Shown: positions 1-9,054 of the stretch, in pieces
Position numbering within the stretch: position 1 is the first letter of the stretch
How the letters are laid out: the number at the start of each line of letters is the position of its first letter
Assembly: GCA_947629175.1 (NCBI GenBank)
Contig: CANRCT010000014.1
Coordinates: 1-64,000, forward strand
Source of the DNA: an uncultured Muribaculaceae bacterium
GTDB lineage: Bacteria > Bacteroidota > Bacteroidia > Bacteroidales > Muribaculaceae
DNA length: 64,000 bases
Direction: 5' to 3'
Notes under the pieces: generated by a model
Database searches by the model: none
What the model was told of the DNA's origin: nothing
The model's input: the letters and a program-made list of their open reading frames with translations, nothing else
Position numbers and translations under genes: made by a program

Positions 1-76
1 AGAGATTTCAAACGTACTTTTCCGTCAGAGCTATACACCTAAATTCGATGTTTTCAAATTTTTGTCATGTACTTAA

Positions 77-3000
77 ACAGGTACTATTACTAATCAGTAT
101 CATCAGTCCAGCTTTGTAGAATCAGACAAGGATAACATCCAGTCCTATTTTGAAGAAAGCGGGACTATTTCATATGATCCAACAGACAAAAGCATCATAT
201 TTACCCCGACTACTCCGTCACAAGAAGTTGTAATTAAATTCATTAATCTTAATCCCAACAGCCCCAAAACAGCTACTCGCCTGAATTATATAGGTGTAAC
301 CTGGGATGCGCCTATGGATGCTCCGACTATAGACGCTACAGAGCTTTCTACTACCGAAGGATCATATCCATATTATAATTCGGAAAAAGGCGAATACATT
401 TACGATAGCCAGCAGGCTGAAATCACAGTAAACTCTCTTGTCAGCGCCGGAGCCGCAAAGATCGTGTACACCATGAATGGAACGGAACCAGGAGTCAATT
501 CAGAGTCGCTGGACGCTTCTGGAGGCAAGATAACCTTACCTAAAGCTATTCCCGGGCAGGTGACAGAACTTAAGATCAGAGGAATTGATGCTGACGGCAA
601 TCTCGGCATGATTCTGACCCTGAACTGCATGAGGTTTCAACGCACGGCTCCATCGCGTCCCGAAATCACCAGATACACTACAGACTTTACTTATGAATGG
701 CATTCTAATGCCACCTTGCAAACCCAGCTTGACACTGATGATAACAGTTTCCAGACTTATCAGTCATTCGATCCTACCATTTACCTTACGAGCAAGAAAC
801 TGATGCTGGAATTCAGTAAAGCATATGCCATCAGAATCAAAGAAAATTATGGATCAATTATCGACGAAGCTAAGACTTCTGACTTAGAGTTTGCTATCAG
901 CCAACAGCCTCAGGCTTCCCTTGACGGTCTCAATTTCCAACGGGCAGCCATTTATAACAGCAGCACAAGTCAGTTACCAATGCAAAACCATTGGTTTGCT
1001 ATCGGAGAAAATGTCTGTTCGAAAGACGGAAATGTCTCTGTTGAAAACCTTAACTGTGGTAAAGAGCTGTTTCCCAATAACTCAAGTGAATGTTATCTAT
1101 ATCTGAGGGCTGTAACCTATGGCGAGAATGGTGAAGAAAGCCTCTATAGCGATGTCGTCACAGTAAAGATCTGCCGCAAGGCTCCGGCAAGTCCGACAAT
1201 CGAACTCTTCGGCAACGGTACAGTTAACGACCGCGGTACGGTGCCTGTGTTCTCATTCATCGGAATGACCAACATACGTGTATATCAAAGCTCACCCGAC
1301 CAATCGCTTGAATATTATTTCGCAGGACATAACGGCAATGAACCATGGCCGGGAGCAGACCCAGGAGATGTCCATTATACTCCACTTCCGGATGCAACCA
1401 ATGATTTTACACTTACTACCATCGAAAATGGAGAAGGGATACAAGTCAGCGAGGGACGTCTATACATTCGCCTCATAGACAAGGCCACCGGGCTTAAGAG
1501 TGCGCCGGCGATGGTTGACCTCGAACCGATCAACGCGATTAATTATTCGCTCAACTACACATCGGACTATAAGCCTGAGCAGCAGTCGCTGGTATCGCTT
1601 TCCCCCACTTCAACCCCGTACGCCTACAATTTCAAGATTATGGGCGTCTATGAGACCGACGCTGCGGCGGTTGACGGCAAGACTACCTATTATGTGTATC
1701 TGATGGATGGCGCAGGCTACTGGATAAAACTGGTAATCAACGCCAAGGGAATGCCTTCCATACTCAAAACCTACCAGACTACCGATCAAGCGCTTTGGGG
1801 CCCGATAGTCGGTCGCATCTACTATCACAGCATCACTTCTTCCGACAAGACGATGCCGGAGATATGGGTGACACCCGGATCGGAGGATTATACCGCCTAT
1901 CTCCCGCAGCCTATGGGCACATGGACTCACAACAATGTGAAGGAGTGTCCCGACGTGACGGAGATCGACGAGAGGGATTTCAACCGGAAGGTGAGGCTGC
2001 GGTCGCTGACGTGGCTCGGAGGCAACCGAGTGCGCACTGCCGACGGCCGCGAGCTGACGCTCTACAGCCGCCTGAAAGTGGACGGCTATGACTTCCAGGC
2101 CGACATGGCCAATGTCGACCGGATAGCAAAGGAGGAGGGTACCAAACTCTTTGCAGCCACAGGCTATGTGGGTCAGCTCAACGGGCAGCTCGCCCTGCTG
2201 ACGACGGAGCCGACCCTGCAGTGCCCCGGCACTCCGAATCTGTTCGCTCCCAACCCGATCATAATTGATCCTGACAAAGAGACTACCGTAAACGCAATCA
2301 GCGACCATATCGATATCACTATAAAAGGCAACGCCAACGGCGAGTCGAAATTCTATTATGCCAGCTCGGTAAATAACACCCCCTTAGAGGTTGATGGCAA
2401 CACTCTGCCCGTAAACCGCCCTACCGCACAGGAAGGGAACACCCTACACCGGGTGGTCTGGAGCGAACTTAACGGCATGAGAAGCCTCAAACCGGCTCGG
2501 ATAGCGATAACATTCCACAATCCGACTCCGGTCACATCAATCGAGGATTTCAAGACTAAGGAGTTTGCCCGCATGGAAGAGCCTGATCCGGCGGACGAGG
2601 AGACGATCTACTATCAGATGACCGGCAAGGTGGTTATCGAGGATATCACGCCTGAATACATTTACGTGCGCGACTATACCGACGCTCCGGAGGCCGAACT
2701 GATCGACGGAGAGCACATGCGGCGCCTGCTGATCCATAACAGCAACCGCTGGGAGGCTCCGGTGAGTGTGCCAGACAGCGCGGAAGTGACCCGCAAGCTG
2801 CAGATCCACGATGTCATAACCGGCTTTGCGCTGCGACCTCGCCACCGCAACGGCAACCTTTTCAACGAGGCTACCGACTTCGCCCGTACGTTCGAACTCG
2901 TAAAATATGACGCCGACCATAAGGTAGTGCCCGAGGAGATTCAGGCGGCGCCGACCGACAATTTCAGCTTCACCAACGAGTACCGCATGCGTCTGGTGAC

Positions 3001-5227
3001 CCTGAAGGGCGTTGAGGTGAAGCGCACGCCCAACCTCGGCAACGACAAGGACGAATATCCCTACAACTACACTCTCGACGTGGACGGACAGCCGCGCATG
3101 CGCATGGACATATTCCGCCGGTCGGGCTTCGCCGAGGCATTCGCCGAGGGAACCGGCTTCGACCTGACGGGAGTGGTGCTTCTCGACTCCGACGACGAAC
3201 AGAATCCCTCCTATGCCATTGCCCTGATGAGATTTGCCGGTTCAGGCAAGGTAGCAGCTCCGGATGTGTATCTCGACGGCATCGCCGAGGCACTGAGGGG
3301 CGAGACAGAGCAGGCGTTCGTGGCCGGCAAGATCGTCATGGCCCCGACGCTTAAGGATACCGAGGGCAACGCCATCGAGGAGGACGCCAGCCGCAAGGTG
3401 ACGATCCATTACTCCATCGACGGCCTCGACCCGCTGCAGAATCTCGGCTCGCGCCACCGCTACGGCGACCCGCAGTGGGCCGACGAACTGCTGCTTGACG
3501 ACCGCGACGTGGAGATACGCGCCTTCGCCTCCTATCCAGGCATGACGCCGAGCGACGTGGTGGTGCGCCGGTTCCGCAAGCAGAGCAACGACGTGCAGTA
3601 TATCCTCAACTTCCTCAACACCGCCCGCGAGGGAAGCGCCTACCGCTTCACCTCCAATGTCAAGGCCATGGCTGTGGGCGGCGACTACCTGTTTGTGGCC
3701 GGCAGCGTGGGCCACTATCTGCCAATCTACAAGGAGGGCGGATGGAACGGAAGCGACATCGAGCCGGGCGACTACCTGAAGCTCTTCACCGTGGGCTACC
3801 GCGTGGACGACAACGGCAACCGCATGGCCGTGGCCACAGGCTATGACCATACGTTCGGCAACATCACCAAGGAGGCTGACATCGACGAAGCGGCCCGCAT
3901 CGCCGGACTCCCCGACGTGGTCAGCTCCCTCTCGACAGCCAACGCACGCCGGCTTGTAAGGGTGATGAACGTGCGCGTCCAGGCGCCTAAAGAACGCATC
4001 GGACAGTGGACTCTCACCGAGCTTGCCGACGGCAGGACTCACCCGCTGATGAACGGCCTGCTCGGCAACGTGACGATCACCGACGCCGACGGCAACCCCA
4101 CAGGCGAGGAGCTGACCGACGGCGAGACGTACAACATCACCGGCTTCGTGATGCTCGGCGCAGCGGCCGACGACGGCGCTGCGACTGTGGAGCTGTGGCC
4201 GATGAGCGCCGTGCGCGTGACCCGTTCGGCTCCGGTGACCGTCAAATCGATGACCAATCTGACCGACGGCCCGACGACGAATGCCGACGGGGAGATCCGG
4301 GCCTCGTTTGCCGGCATGACGGAGGTGACCCTCGCCACCACCGGCCACAACACCTCGATCTACTACTGGCTCGAAAGCGAGGAGTCCGACGAAGCCAAGG
4401 CGACATGGTATCTCTACCAGCGGCCGTTCATCATCACCGGCAGCGAGCGCATACACGCCAAATCGCAAGCCGAGGGAATGGCCGAGAGCGACCATACCCA
4501 CATCAGCCTGACGCCTGTAGGCATGAGCGGCGACGTGGAGTTTGAAGTGAAAGCCACCGACGGATCGACCGCTGTGGTCATCAAGGCCGCTGATGGTGCC
4601 AGAATATGGTATTCGACCGGCACCCCGGCCTGCGACAAGCCCTACACCGCCGGCACCGTCCTGACATTCAGCGAGGAGACCATGCTCTACGCCTGCGCCC
4701 AGGAGCCCGGTCAGGGCCGCGGGCGGGTGAGCCGCATGCTGGTAATGGTGAAGGAAGCCGTGCCCGACAATATCGAGACTACCGGCAACCGTCTGCTGTT
4801 CAGCCAGACTGTCACTGACGAAGGCTATGCGGTAGTGACCATCGAAGCGGCAGCCCCGGTGGTCGGCGGCACGATCTACTACACCACCGAAGCGGGCAAG
4901 AAGCTTCCCGGCGAGGGCAAGAAGTATGACGGCCCGATAGTGATGACCCAGAGCGGCGTGATCATCGCCGTGATGGTGATCGAGGGACGACCCGTCAGCC
5001 AGGCCTACGAGACCAACGTATGGGTGGTGCCGGTGGTGACCGGCATCGAGGATGTGGAGTCCGACAGCCGTGAGACTGTGCGCGCCGAAGGCAGCGACAT
5101 CGTGGCTCCCGCAGGCTCGGCAGCCTATGACCTGACCGGCCGCCGTGTAGGCCTGACCGGCCTTAGCCGCGGCGTCTACATCGTGCGCACTCCCGACGGC
5201 AAATCCGTGAAAGTGATGATCAGATAA
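77..5227 (+). CDS. Large secreted repeat protein, 5' end uncertain, type IX-like C-terminal tail
   Basis: The frame is open from base 77 to the stop at 5225-5227 (1,637 residues from the first ATG at 314). No signal peptide is visible, so the true N-terminus is missing. An in-frame TAA lies at 74-76, and the same frame is open upstream of it to the window edge, so the gene may begin outside the window and carry a nonsense codon. The protein has repeated chitobiase/hexosaminidase C-terminal-like (Fn3-like) units, recognisable near the C-terminus by IYYWLES, IWYSTG and IYYTTE. It ends with a short tail containing DLTGRRV and GVYIVR, typical of type IX secretion C-terminal domains, so export to the cell surface is likely. 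No catalytic domain was recognised. The first 1.5 kb is visibly richer in A+T than the rest. Confidence 0.75.
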   Translation, partial: TGTITNQYHQSSFVESDKDNIQSYFEESGTISYDPTDKSIIFTPTTPSQEVVIKFINLNPNSPKTATRLNYIGVTWDAPMDAPTIDATELSTTEGSYPYYNSEKGEYIYDSQQAEITVNSLVSAGAAKIVYTMNGTEPGVNSESLDASGGKITLPKAIPGQVTELKIRGIDADGNLGMILTLNCMRFQRTAPSRPEITRYTTDFTYEWHSNATLQTQLDTDDNSFQTYQSFDPTIYLTSKKLMLEFSKAYAIRIKENYGSIIDEAKTSDLEFAISQQPQASLDGLNFQRAAIYNSSTSQLPMQNHWFAIGENVCSKDGNVSVENLNCGKELFPNNSSECYLYLRAVTYGENGEESLYSDVVTVKICRKAPASPTIELFGNGTVNDRGTVPVFSFIGMTNIRVYQSSPDQSLEYYFAGHNGNEPWPGADPGDVHYTPLPDATNDFTLTTIENGEGIQVSEGRLYIRLIDKATGLKSAPAMVDLEPINAINYSLNYTSDYKPEQQSLVSLSPTSTPYAYNFKIMGVYETDAAAVDGKTTYYVYLMDGAGYWIKLVINAKGMPSILKTYQTTDQALWGPIVGRIYYHSITSSDKTMPEIWVTPGSEDYTAYLPQPMGTWTHNNVKECPDVTEIDERDFNRKVRLRSLTWLGGNRVRTADGRELTLYSRLKVDGYDFQADMANVDRIAKEEGTKLFAATGYVGQLNGQLALLTTEPTLQCPGTPNLFAPNPIIIDPDKETTVNAISDHIDITIKGNANGESKFYYASSVNNTPLEVDGNTLPVNRPTAQEGNTLHRVVWSELNGMRSLKPARIAITFHNPTPVTSIEDFKTKEFARMEEPDPADEETIYYQMTGKVVIEDITPEYIYVRDYTDAPEAELIDGEHMRRLLIHNSNRWEAPVSVPDSAEVTRKLQIHDVITGFALRPRHRNGNLFNEATDFARTFELVKYDADHKVVPEEIQAAPTDNFSFTNEYRMRLVTLKGVEVKRTPNLGNDKDEYPYNYTLDVDGQPRMRMDIFRRSGFAEAFAEGTGFDLTGVVLLDSDDEQNPSYAIALMRFAGSGKVAAPDVYLDGIAEALRGETEQAFVAGKIVMAPTLKDTEGNAIEEDASRKVTIHYSIDGLDPLQNLGSRHRYGDPQWADELLLDDRDVEIRAFASYPGMTPSDVVVRRFRKQSNDVQYILNFLNTAREGSAYRFTSNVKAMAVGGDYLFVAGSVGHYLPIYKEGGWNGSDIEPGDYLKLFTVGYRVDDNGNRMAVATGYDHTFGNITKEADIDEAARIAGLPDVVSSLSTANARRLVRVMNVRVQAPKERIGQWTLTELADGRTHPLMNGLLGNVTITDADGNPTGEELTDGETYNITGFVMLGAAADDGAATVELWPMSAVRVTRSAPVTVKSMTNLTDGPTTNADGEIRASFAGMTEVTLATTGHNTSIYYWLESEESDEAKATWYLYQRPFIITGSERIHAKSQAEGMAESDHTHISLTPVGMSGDVEFEVKATDGSTAVVIKAADGARIWYSTGTPACDKPYTAGTVLTFSEETMLYACAQEPGQGRGRVSRMLVMVKEAVPDNIETTGNRLLFSQTVTDEGYAVVTIEAAAPVVGGTIYYTTEAGKKLPGEGKKYDGPIVMTQSGVIIAVMVIEGRPVSQAYETNVWVVPVVTGIEDVESDSRETVRAEGSDIVAPAGSAAYDLTGRRVGLTGLSRGVYIVRTPDGKSVKVMIR

Positions 5228-5255
5228 GCGCCCTGGCAGCGAAATCCTATAAGAA

Positions 5256-5274
5256 GCGGTGCCGTACGCACCGC
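5256..5274 (+). terminator. Hairpin after the giant secreted protein gene
   Basis: A perfect 7-base stem GCGGTGC/GCACCGC with loop CGTAC sits 28 bases after the stop. No strong T-run follows, so termination is likely but not certain. AT-rich mobile-element DNA begins just beyond it. Confidence 0.4.
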
Positions 5275-5307
5275 AATAAACATTGAAAATCAATGTTTTA
5301 CAAATTA

Positions 5308-5346
5308 AACACCCGATTTTACACCCAAGAATGTAAAGTTGGGTGT
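5308..5346. repeat. Left-end integrase-type repeats of the mobile element
   Basis: ACACCC occurs at 5309 and 5321 (12 bases apart) and inverted as GGGTGT at 5341. The 25 bases from 5308 match those from 14377 at 21 positions by eye, in the same orientation. They may be arm-type integrase sites or part of attL/attR. Confidence 0.5.
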
Positions 5347-5689
5347 TTTCGTATTATTTATGATTATAAAGGGAGAGTATAAAAGTTTTTTACCAGTCGA
5401 TGCGTTCATAGGATTTATGTGCCTGATGTTTGCCGGGGGTATTGCTTATGCCATTTATCACGCCTTGTTCGTTGCTGTTGTCCAGCAGAATATCGCTTCG
5501 GAAATTCTCGGGCGCACGTTTTCTTTGATATGTAGTCTGAGCACGCTCTCTTCCTTGTTGGGGATATTGGTATCGGGATATTTGGCTGAAAACATGAGTA
5601 TTGCAACCTTGTTTGTAATCTGTGGGACGCTCATTGGAGCGGTCGGAGTAGCCGCGTGTTTCATCTCTTCGATAAAATCTCTGCAATAA
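5339..5689 (+). pseudogene. 3' remnant of a mef-type MFS efflux gene
   Basis: The frame encodes about 116 residues with three to four hydrophobic segments. It resembles the last quarter of a macrolide efflux MFS transporter of about 400 residues, as in Mef(En2). The only start is a TTG, and the in-frame sequence before it comes from the repeat-bearing end of the element, with a stop at 5306. The N-terminal transmembrane helices are missing, so it should not function as a transporter. It lies 28 bases before lnu(A), the pairing known from NBU2, which supports the identity. Truncation appears to have occurred at the element terminus. Confidence 0.7.
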
Positions 5690-5717
5690 CATATTTATCA
5701 CAAAGACATCGTTTATT

Positions 5718-6212
5718 ATGGCAAAAAAAGAACACATTACGATTTCAGACTTATTCCAAATATTGGATTTATTGGAAAGTACAGGCGTGAAGTATTGGCT
5801 CGATGGAGGATGGGGCGTAGATGCCCTGCATGGAGGGCAAACCAGAATCCATAGAGATGTGGATATTGATTTTGACAGCCGTTATACCGACAATTTGATT
5901 GCCTTTCTTCAGGAAAATGGTTTCGTCATAGAAACGGACTGGCTTCCTGCGAGGATGGAATTATACAGCGTCGAATTAGGGTATATAGACATACACCCGT
6001 TTATATTGAATGAGGATGGTACATCCAGACAAGCGGATTTGCAAGGTGGTTGGTATGAATTTCAGTCGGACTATTTTGGTGAAACTACTTTGGATGGCAG
6101 GGTTATTCCATGTATTTCATTGAAAGGGCAAAAGATATTCCATTCGGGATATGAATTTCGGGATAAGGATATTCATGACTTATCTATTCTTGATGCTATT
6201 TCAAAATCATAA
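5718..6212 (+). CDS. lnu(AN2): Lincosamide nucleotidyltransferase, Lnu(A) family
   Basis: This 164-residue protein is full length for the LinA/LnuA family, which inactivates lincomycin and clindamycin by adenylylation in the cytoplasm. The N-terminal WLDGGWGVDAL and the HRDVDIDFD acidic triad are the nucleotidyltransferase signature and metal-binding residues. DIHPF and FHSGYE further on also fit LinA. It starts at an ATG directly after the mef remnant and ends before the relaxase gene, which converges on it. Base composition is lower in G+C than in host genes. The linAN2-type assignment rests on family resemblance plus its NBU2-like context; the exact allele cannot be told without a search. 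Confidence 0.92.
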   Translation: MAKKEHITISDLFQILDLLESTGVKYWLDGGWGVDALHGGQTRIHRDVDIDFDSRYTDNLIAFLQENGFVIETDWLPARMELYSVELGYIDIHPFILNEDGTSRQADLQGGWYEFQSDYFGETTLDGRVIPCISLKGQKIFHSGYEFRDKDIHDLSILDAISKS

Positions 6213-6260
6213 TTAAAAGCTGGAGGATCAATTCCCCCAGCTTTTTCAGCCCTCGTTACA

Positions 6261-7661
6261 TCATAACTTGAATCCTCTACTTTTTCTTGGCTCTTCTGTT
6301 TTTCGTAAACCTTGCCGAAGTTTCTCCCATTGTTCTTTGAACCATTCGCCAATCGGTTGCCTGTTTATGGTCAGTACCAGTTTACTGTCATTGGTCGGAT
6401 TCTTTTCCACTTTGAAAATATCATTCCTGATGTCAAACTTCCGTCTGTGCTCTTCGGAATAAATCCTGCCATTGCACCTGATAGCCTCTTTCTTCGTCAG
6501 AAGGCTCTCTATCATTTCTTTGGTGAAGCCGATGGCAGAGCATAGCTTTTCCATTCTCAACATTTCTTTGAGCATCGGGAACCATTTGAACGCCTTTTCA
6601 AGAATAGCATTCAGCCGTGATATTTCCTTGTCTTTGGCTTCAAGCTCCTGCTTGTGTATTCCTTGCAGGTTGCGTATCTGCCTGCCGTGCTGTTCCTGCA
6701 TGTGCCGCATTTGGGCTTTCAAGTCATCAATTCCCGTGTCCCGTTTGGCAATTTCCTGATGCAGTTCTGCATTGGATTGTTCCAGTTTCTTCATTTTTCC
6801 GCTACCGAAAAGAGAACCCACTCCGCTTACTATGACCGTAGCGGCATCGGTGGCTGCGCCTTTGAGCTTGTCCGTGCGTATCTCCGATTTCACCTGACGG
6901 AGTTCCTGTTCGGCAAGATTTATCTGTTCTTCTTTGTGCCGTTTTGCAGCATCCATGCGTTGCAGTTCGGCTTTCTGCTTCTCAATGATAAAATCGTTCC
7001 TCTCCAGATGTTCTTTGCCTGTTACGGCCTTTGACTGTCCACGCTCCATCAGCAGGATGTCGGATGCCAAACTCTGCATTTCGGTCATATCCTCGTCATT
7101 GAGTTTGCGGCTCTTGCCTGTATCGTGGTTCATCCAATCGAATACGATATGGGCATGGTAATTGGGCTTGAACCATCTTTCGCCTACTTGGAAACTCTCC
7201 TTGTCATCCACTTCGGGCTGACCGTTCAGCCAATGCCCCTCGTCCTTGTGCAGGAAGATTTGAAGCGGTGTGATGCCCCATCGCCTTTGGCACTCCTCGC
7301 CAAACCTACGCACATCTGCCAAAGTGGTGTCCTGTCTGATGAGCAAGACTCCCTCACGGATGGGTGAACATCCCGCCACCTTGATAATCTTGCCGTTTTT
7401 TCCTTTGCGTTCACGCTCCTTTTCCTGCATGGCGCGTCCTGTCTTTTCCTTGACCATGCGTTTGATGTTCTCATAGTGCGTCTGCAATTCGGGACTGCCG
7501 AAATCCGGATTTATCCATTGTCCATTATCGGCTGTAAGTTCGGGCACGATATAGATTTTGGACTTGCCGATGTTGCGCATATACTCGGCAGTCCTTCGGT
7601 TATGAGCCTCGCTTGATGCCACGTTGCAAGGCTTGACATGTATGCTTGATTTTGTTGCCAT
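6261..7661 (-). CDS. mobN: MobV/Pre-family relaxase
   Basis: The protein (466 residues from the chosen ATG at 7661) nicks DNA at oriT to start conjugal mobilization. The N-terminus HVKPCNVASSEAHNRR matches MobV motif I, and NYHAHIVFDWM with the preceding HKDEGHW is the histidine metal-binding motif. A long coiled coil follows (about residues 210-350), as in other Pre/Mob proteins. An in-frame extension to 7856 exists, but it runs through the hairpins of the oriT-like region and lacks family resemblance, so I chose the internal ATG. The gene sits next to the primase, as in NBU elements, and converges on lnu(A). Confidence 0.9.
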   Translation of the reverse strand: MATKSSIHVKPCNVASSEAHNRRTAEYMRNIGKSKIYIVPELTADNGQWINPDFGSPELQTHYENIKRMVKEKTGRAMQEKERERKGKNGKIIKVAGCSPIREGVLLIRQDTTLADVRRFGEECQRRWGITPLQIFLHKDEGHWLNGQPEVDDKESFQVGERWFKPNYHAHIVFDWMNHDTGKSRKLNDEDMTEMQSLASDILLMERGQSKAVTGKEHLERNDFIIEKQKAELQRMDAAKRHKEEQINLAEQELRQVKSEIRTDKLKGAATDAATVIVSGVGSLFGSGKMKKLEQSNAELHQEIAKRDTGIDDLKAQMRHMQEQHGRQIRNLQGIHKQELEAKDKEISRLNAILEKAFKWFPMLKEMLRMEKLCSAIGFTKEMIESLLTKKEAIRCNGRIYSEEHRRKFDIRNDIFKVEKNPTNDSKLVLTINRQPIGEWFKEQWEKLRQGLRKTEEPRKSRGFKL

Positions 7662-7889
7662 CTTTTCAATCTTTGATTCGGTTATTACTAATTTGGTTTG
7701 CTGCTTTCCGCTCATAACCGCAAAGGGGTTCTTAGGGGTGCGACCCATAAGCGGAGTTTCCAAAGAGAGGGTCACTCTTTGGTCGGGTTGCATAGGGCTG
7801 AAAGCCCTTGCCGGGTTCTTAGGGCAGCGTCCTAAGCCCCTCGGGAGAGCCCACAACTACGAAAGCGAAGCGTGTAGTTATAGTGGGCT
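7662..7889. other. Putative oriT region with duplicated hairpins
   Basis: The 230 bases between the relaxase start and the primase stop hold three secondary structures. GGGTTCTTAGGG-type hairpins occur twice (about 7725-7752 and 7812-7838; the second has a perfect CTTAGG/CCTAAG stem at 7818-7836). A long imperfect inverted repeat spans 7848-7889 (AGCCCAC...AACTAC with GTAGTT...GTGGGCT). In NBU1 the oriT is known to lie just upstream of mob, so this is the expected position. The nic site was not identified. Confidence 0.6.
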
Positions 7890-8847
7890 ATAACCGGAAG
7901 ACTTTCGGTTTCTTGGATAGCGTGTCACTCCTCTTTCTGACGGATTGCATTTGCTCTTTTCCATCAGCCATGCGCTTCTGCAAATACTCGTTCAGGTCTT
8001 TGCATCCGCAGTAGATTTGGGAAGCGTCCCGTATATGCCGGGTGCTGTCGTATTCCTTGCGGATTTGTTGAAGGGCTTCCATTCCTGCACGGTCATTGTC
8101 AAAAAAGCAGTGGATGCGCTCATAGCTTCCCAACGGGTAGAGTGCCTTGGAAACATTGGCTACGGAATTAAGAATCATGTAATCCTGCCTGTCGAAATCG
8201 GGGCATTGCGGACAGCTTTCAAGCCGCAGGGTCAGAAATGAGAGGTAGTCCATAAATCCCTCAAAAACGTAACACGTGTTCCTTTGTTCTCCCGATTGTC
8301 TGATATGGGATATTTCTTTCGGCGCGATACAGCCCTTGAAATATCGGTTGCGTATCTCATAGCCGCCCGATATATTCGGAAACGCAATGGCGAAGTACCG
8401 CTTGCCGTTGTGCGTAAACCGTGCTTCCCTGCATTCTCTTTTCGCCAGTACCGGATTGATACCCCTTTCCTGCAAATAGGCGAGCAAGGCAGGGGAAGAT
8501 AGCGGCACGGTTTCCAACTGCAGGAAACTCGGCTCCGTAAAGGACTGCTTGCGAAAAGAGAAAGAGACGGGACGCACGTGCGGTGCCTGTTCCTCTATGC
8601 GTTTCAAAAGGTACGGCACACTGTCCGTTGCATAGAGGTGCGAAGCCAGTGCGATGATGTTGCCGCCCTTGCCGAGCGCAAAATCGTACCATTGGTTCCG
8701 CTCGGTGTTCACCTTGAACGATGCTTCGGTTTCTTCCCTGAACGGCGATTTATACCAGAGATTGATGCCCTGCCGCTTCACCGGGCTATATCCCAAGCTG
8801 TGAAGATACTCTTCCAGCCTGATTTGTTTTGCTGTCTGTATGTCCAT
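7888..8847 (-). CDS. prmN: Toprim-domain DNA primase of the mobile element
   Basis: A 319-residue primase-like protein. The N-terminal 90 residues have the fold signature of a CHC2-type primase domain (LWYKSPFREE, FALGKGGNII), but the zinc-binding cysteines and histidine are not visible. The C-terminal part carries a toprim domain: YVFEGFMDYLS with its glutamate, then CFFDNDRAG with the DxD pair. In NBU elements a primase lies beside mob and may prime complementary-strand synthesis after transfer. The stop overlaps the last base pairs of the oriT-like inverted repeat. The start at 8847 gives MDIQTAKQIRL, a typical N-terminus for this group. Confidence 0.82.
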   Translation of the reverse strand: MDIQTAKQIRLEEYLHSLGYSPVKRQGINLWYKSPFREETEASFKVNTERNQWYDFALGKGGNIIALASHLYATDSVPYLLKRIEEQAPHVRPVSFSFRKQSFTEPSFLQLETVPLSSPALLAYLQERGINPVLAKRECREARFTHNGKRYFAIAFPNISGGYEIRNRYFKGCIAPKEISHIRQSGEQRNTCYVFEGFMDYLSFLTLRLESCPQCPDFDRQDYMILNSVANVSKALYPLGSYERIHCFFDNDRAGMEALQQIRKEYDSTRHIRDASQIYCGCKDLNEYLQKRMADGKEQMQSVRKRSDTLSKKPKVFRL

Positions 8848-8921
8848 AAATGATTGTCTTTATCGGTTATCGTTTGTTTTTCTTTTCGCCAGTACCTTTT
8901 CATATAGGTTACTGGCTGTAT

Positions 8922-9046
8922 AACCACTTCACTTTATTGTCGTATATATAGGATACGGCTTAAAGTGAAGCGGTTTGATGTGTCCCTGCAACCACTTCGC
9001 TTTATCCTAATATATAGACCCGGAGAATAAAGTGAAGTGATTGCAG
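8922..9046. repeat. Iteron-like repeat cluster forming two long hairpins (possible oriV)
   Basis: Four copies of a 15-base word close to AACCACTTCACTTTA occur in alternating orientation: 8922 (+), 8960 (-), 8990 (+) and 9027 (-). They pair as two consecutive imperfect hairpins, 8922-8975 and 8986-9046; the second has 19 of 22 paired positions. The cluster lies between the primase and the RepA-like ATPase genes, where an origin of replication would make sense. Function is inferred. Confidence 0.6.
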
Positions 9047-9054
9047 GAAGCGTG

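Noticed and set aside
3242-5293. Minus-strand open frame of 683 codons opposite the giant secreted protein
   Set aside because: His- and Val-rich translation typical of an antisense shadow of GC-rich coding DNA; no domain, and the plus strand has clear repeats and a secretion tail.
5339-5689. Functional small membrane protein
   Set aside because: Only a TTG start, sequence matches just the end of an MFS transporter, and the frame begins in element-end repeats, so a mef remnant is more likely.
8922-9046. CRISPR array
   Set aside because: Only four repeats, in alternating orientation and without regular spacers; hairpin or iteron structure fits better.
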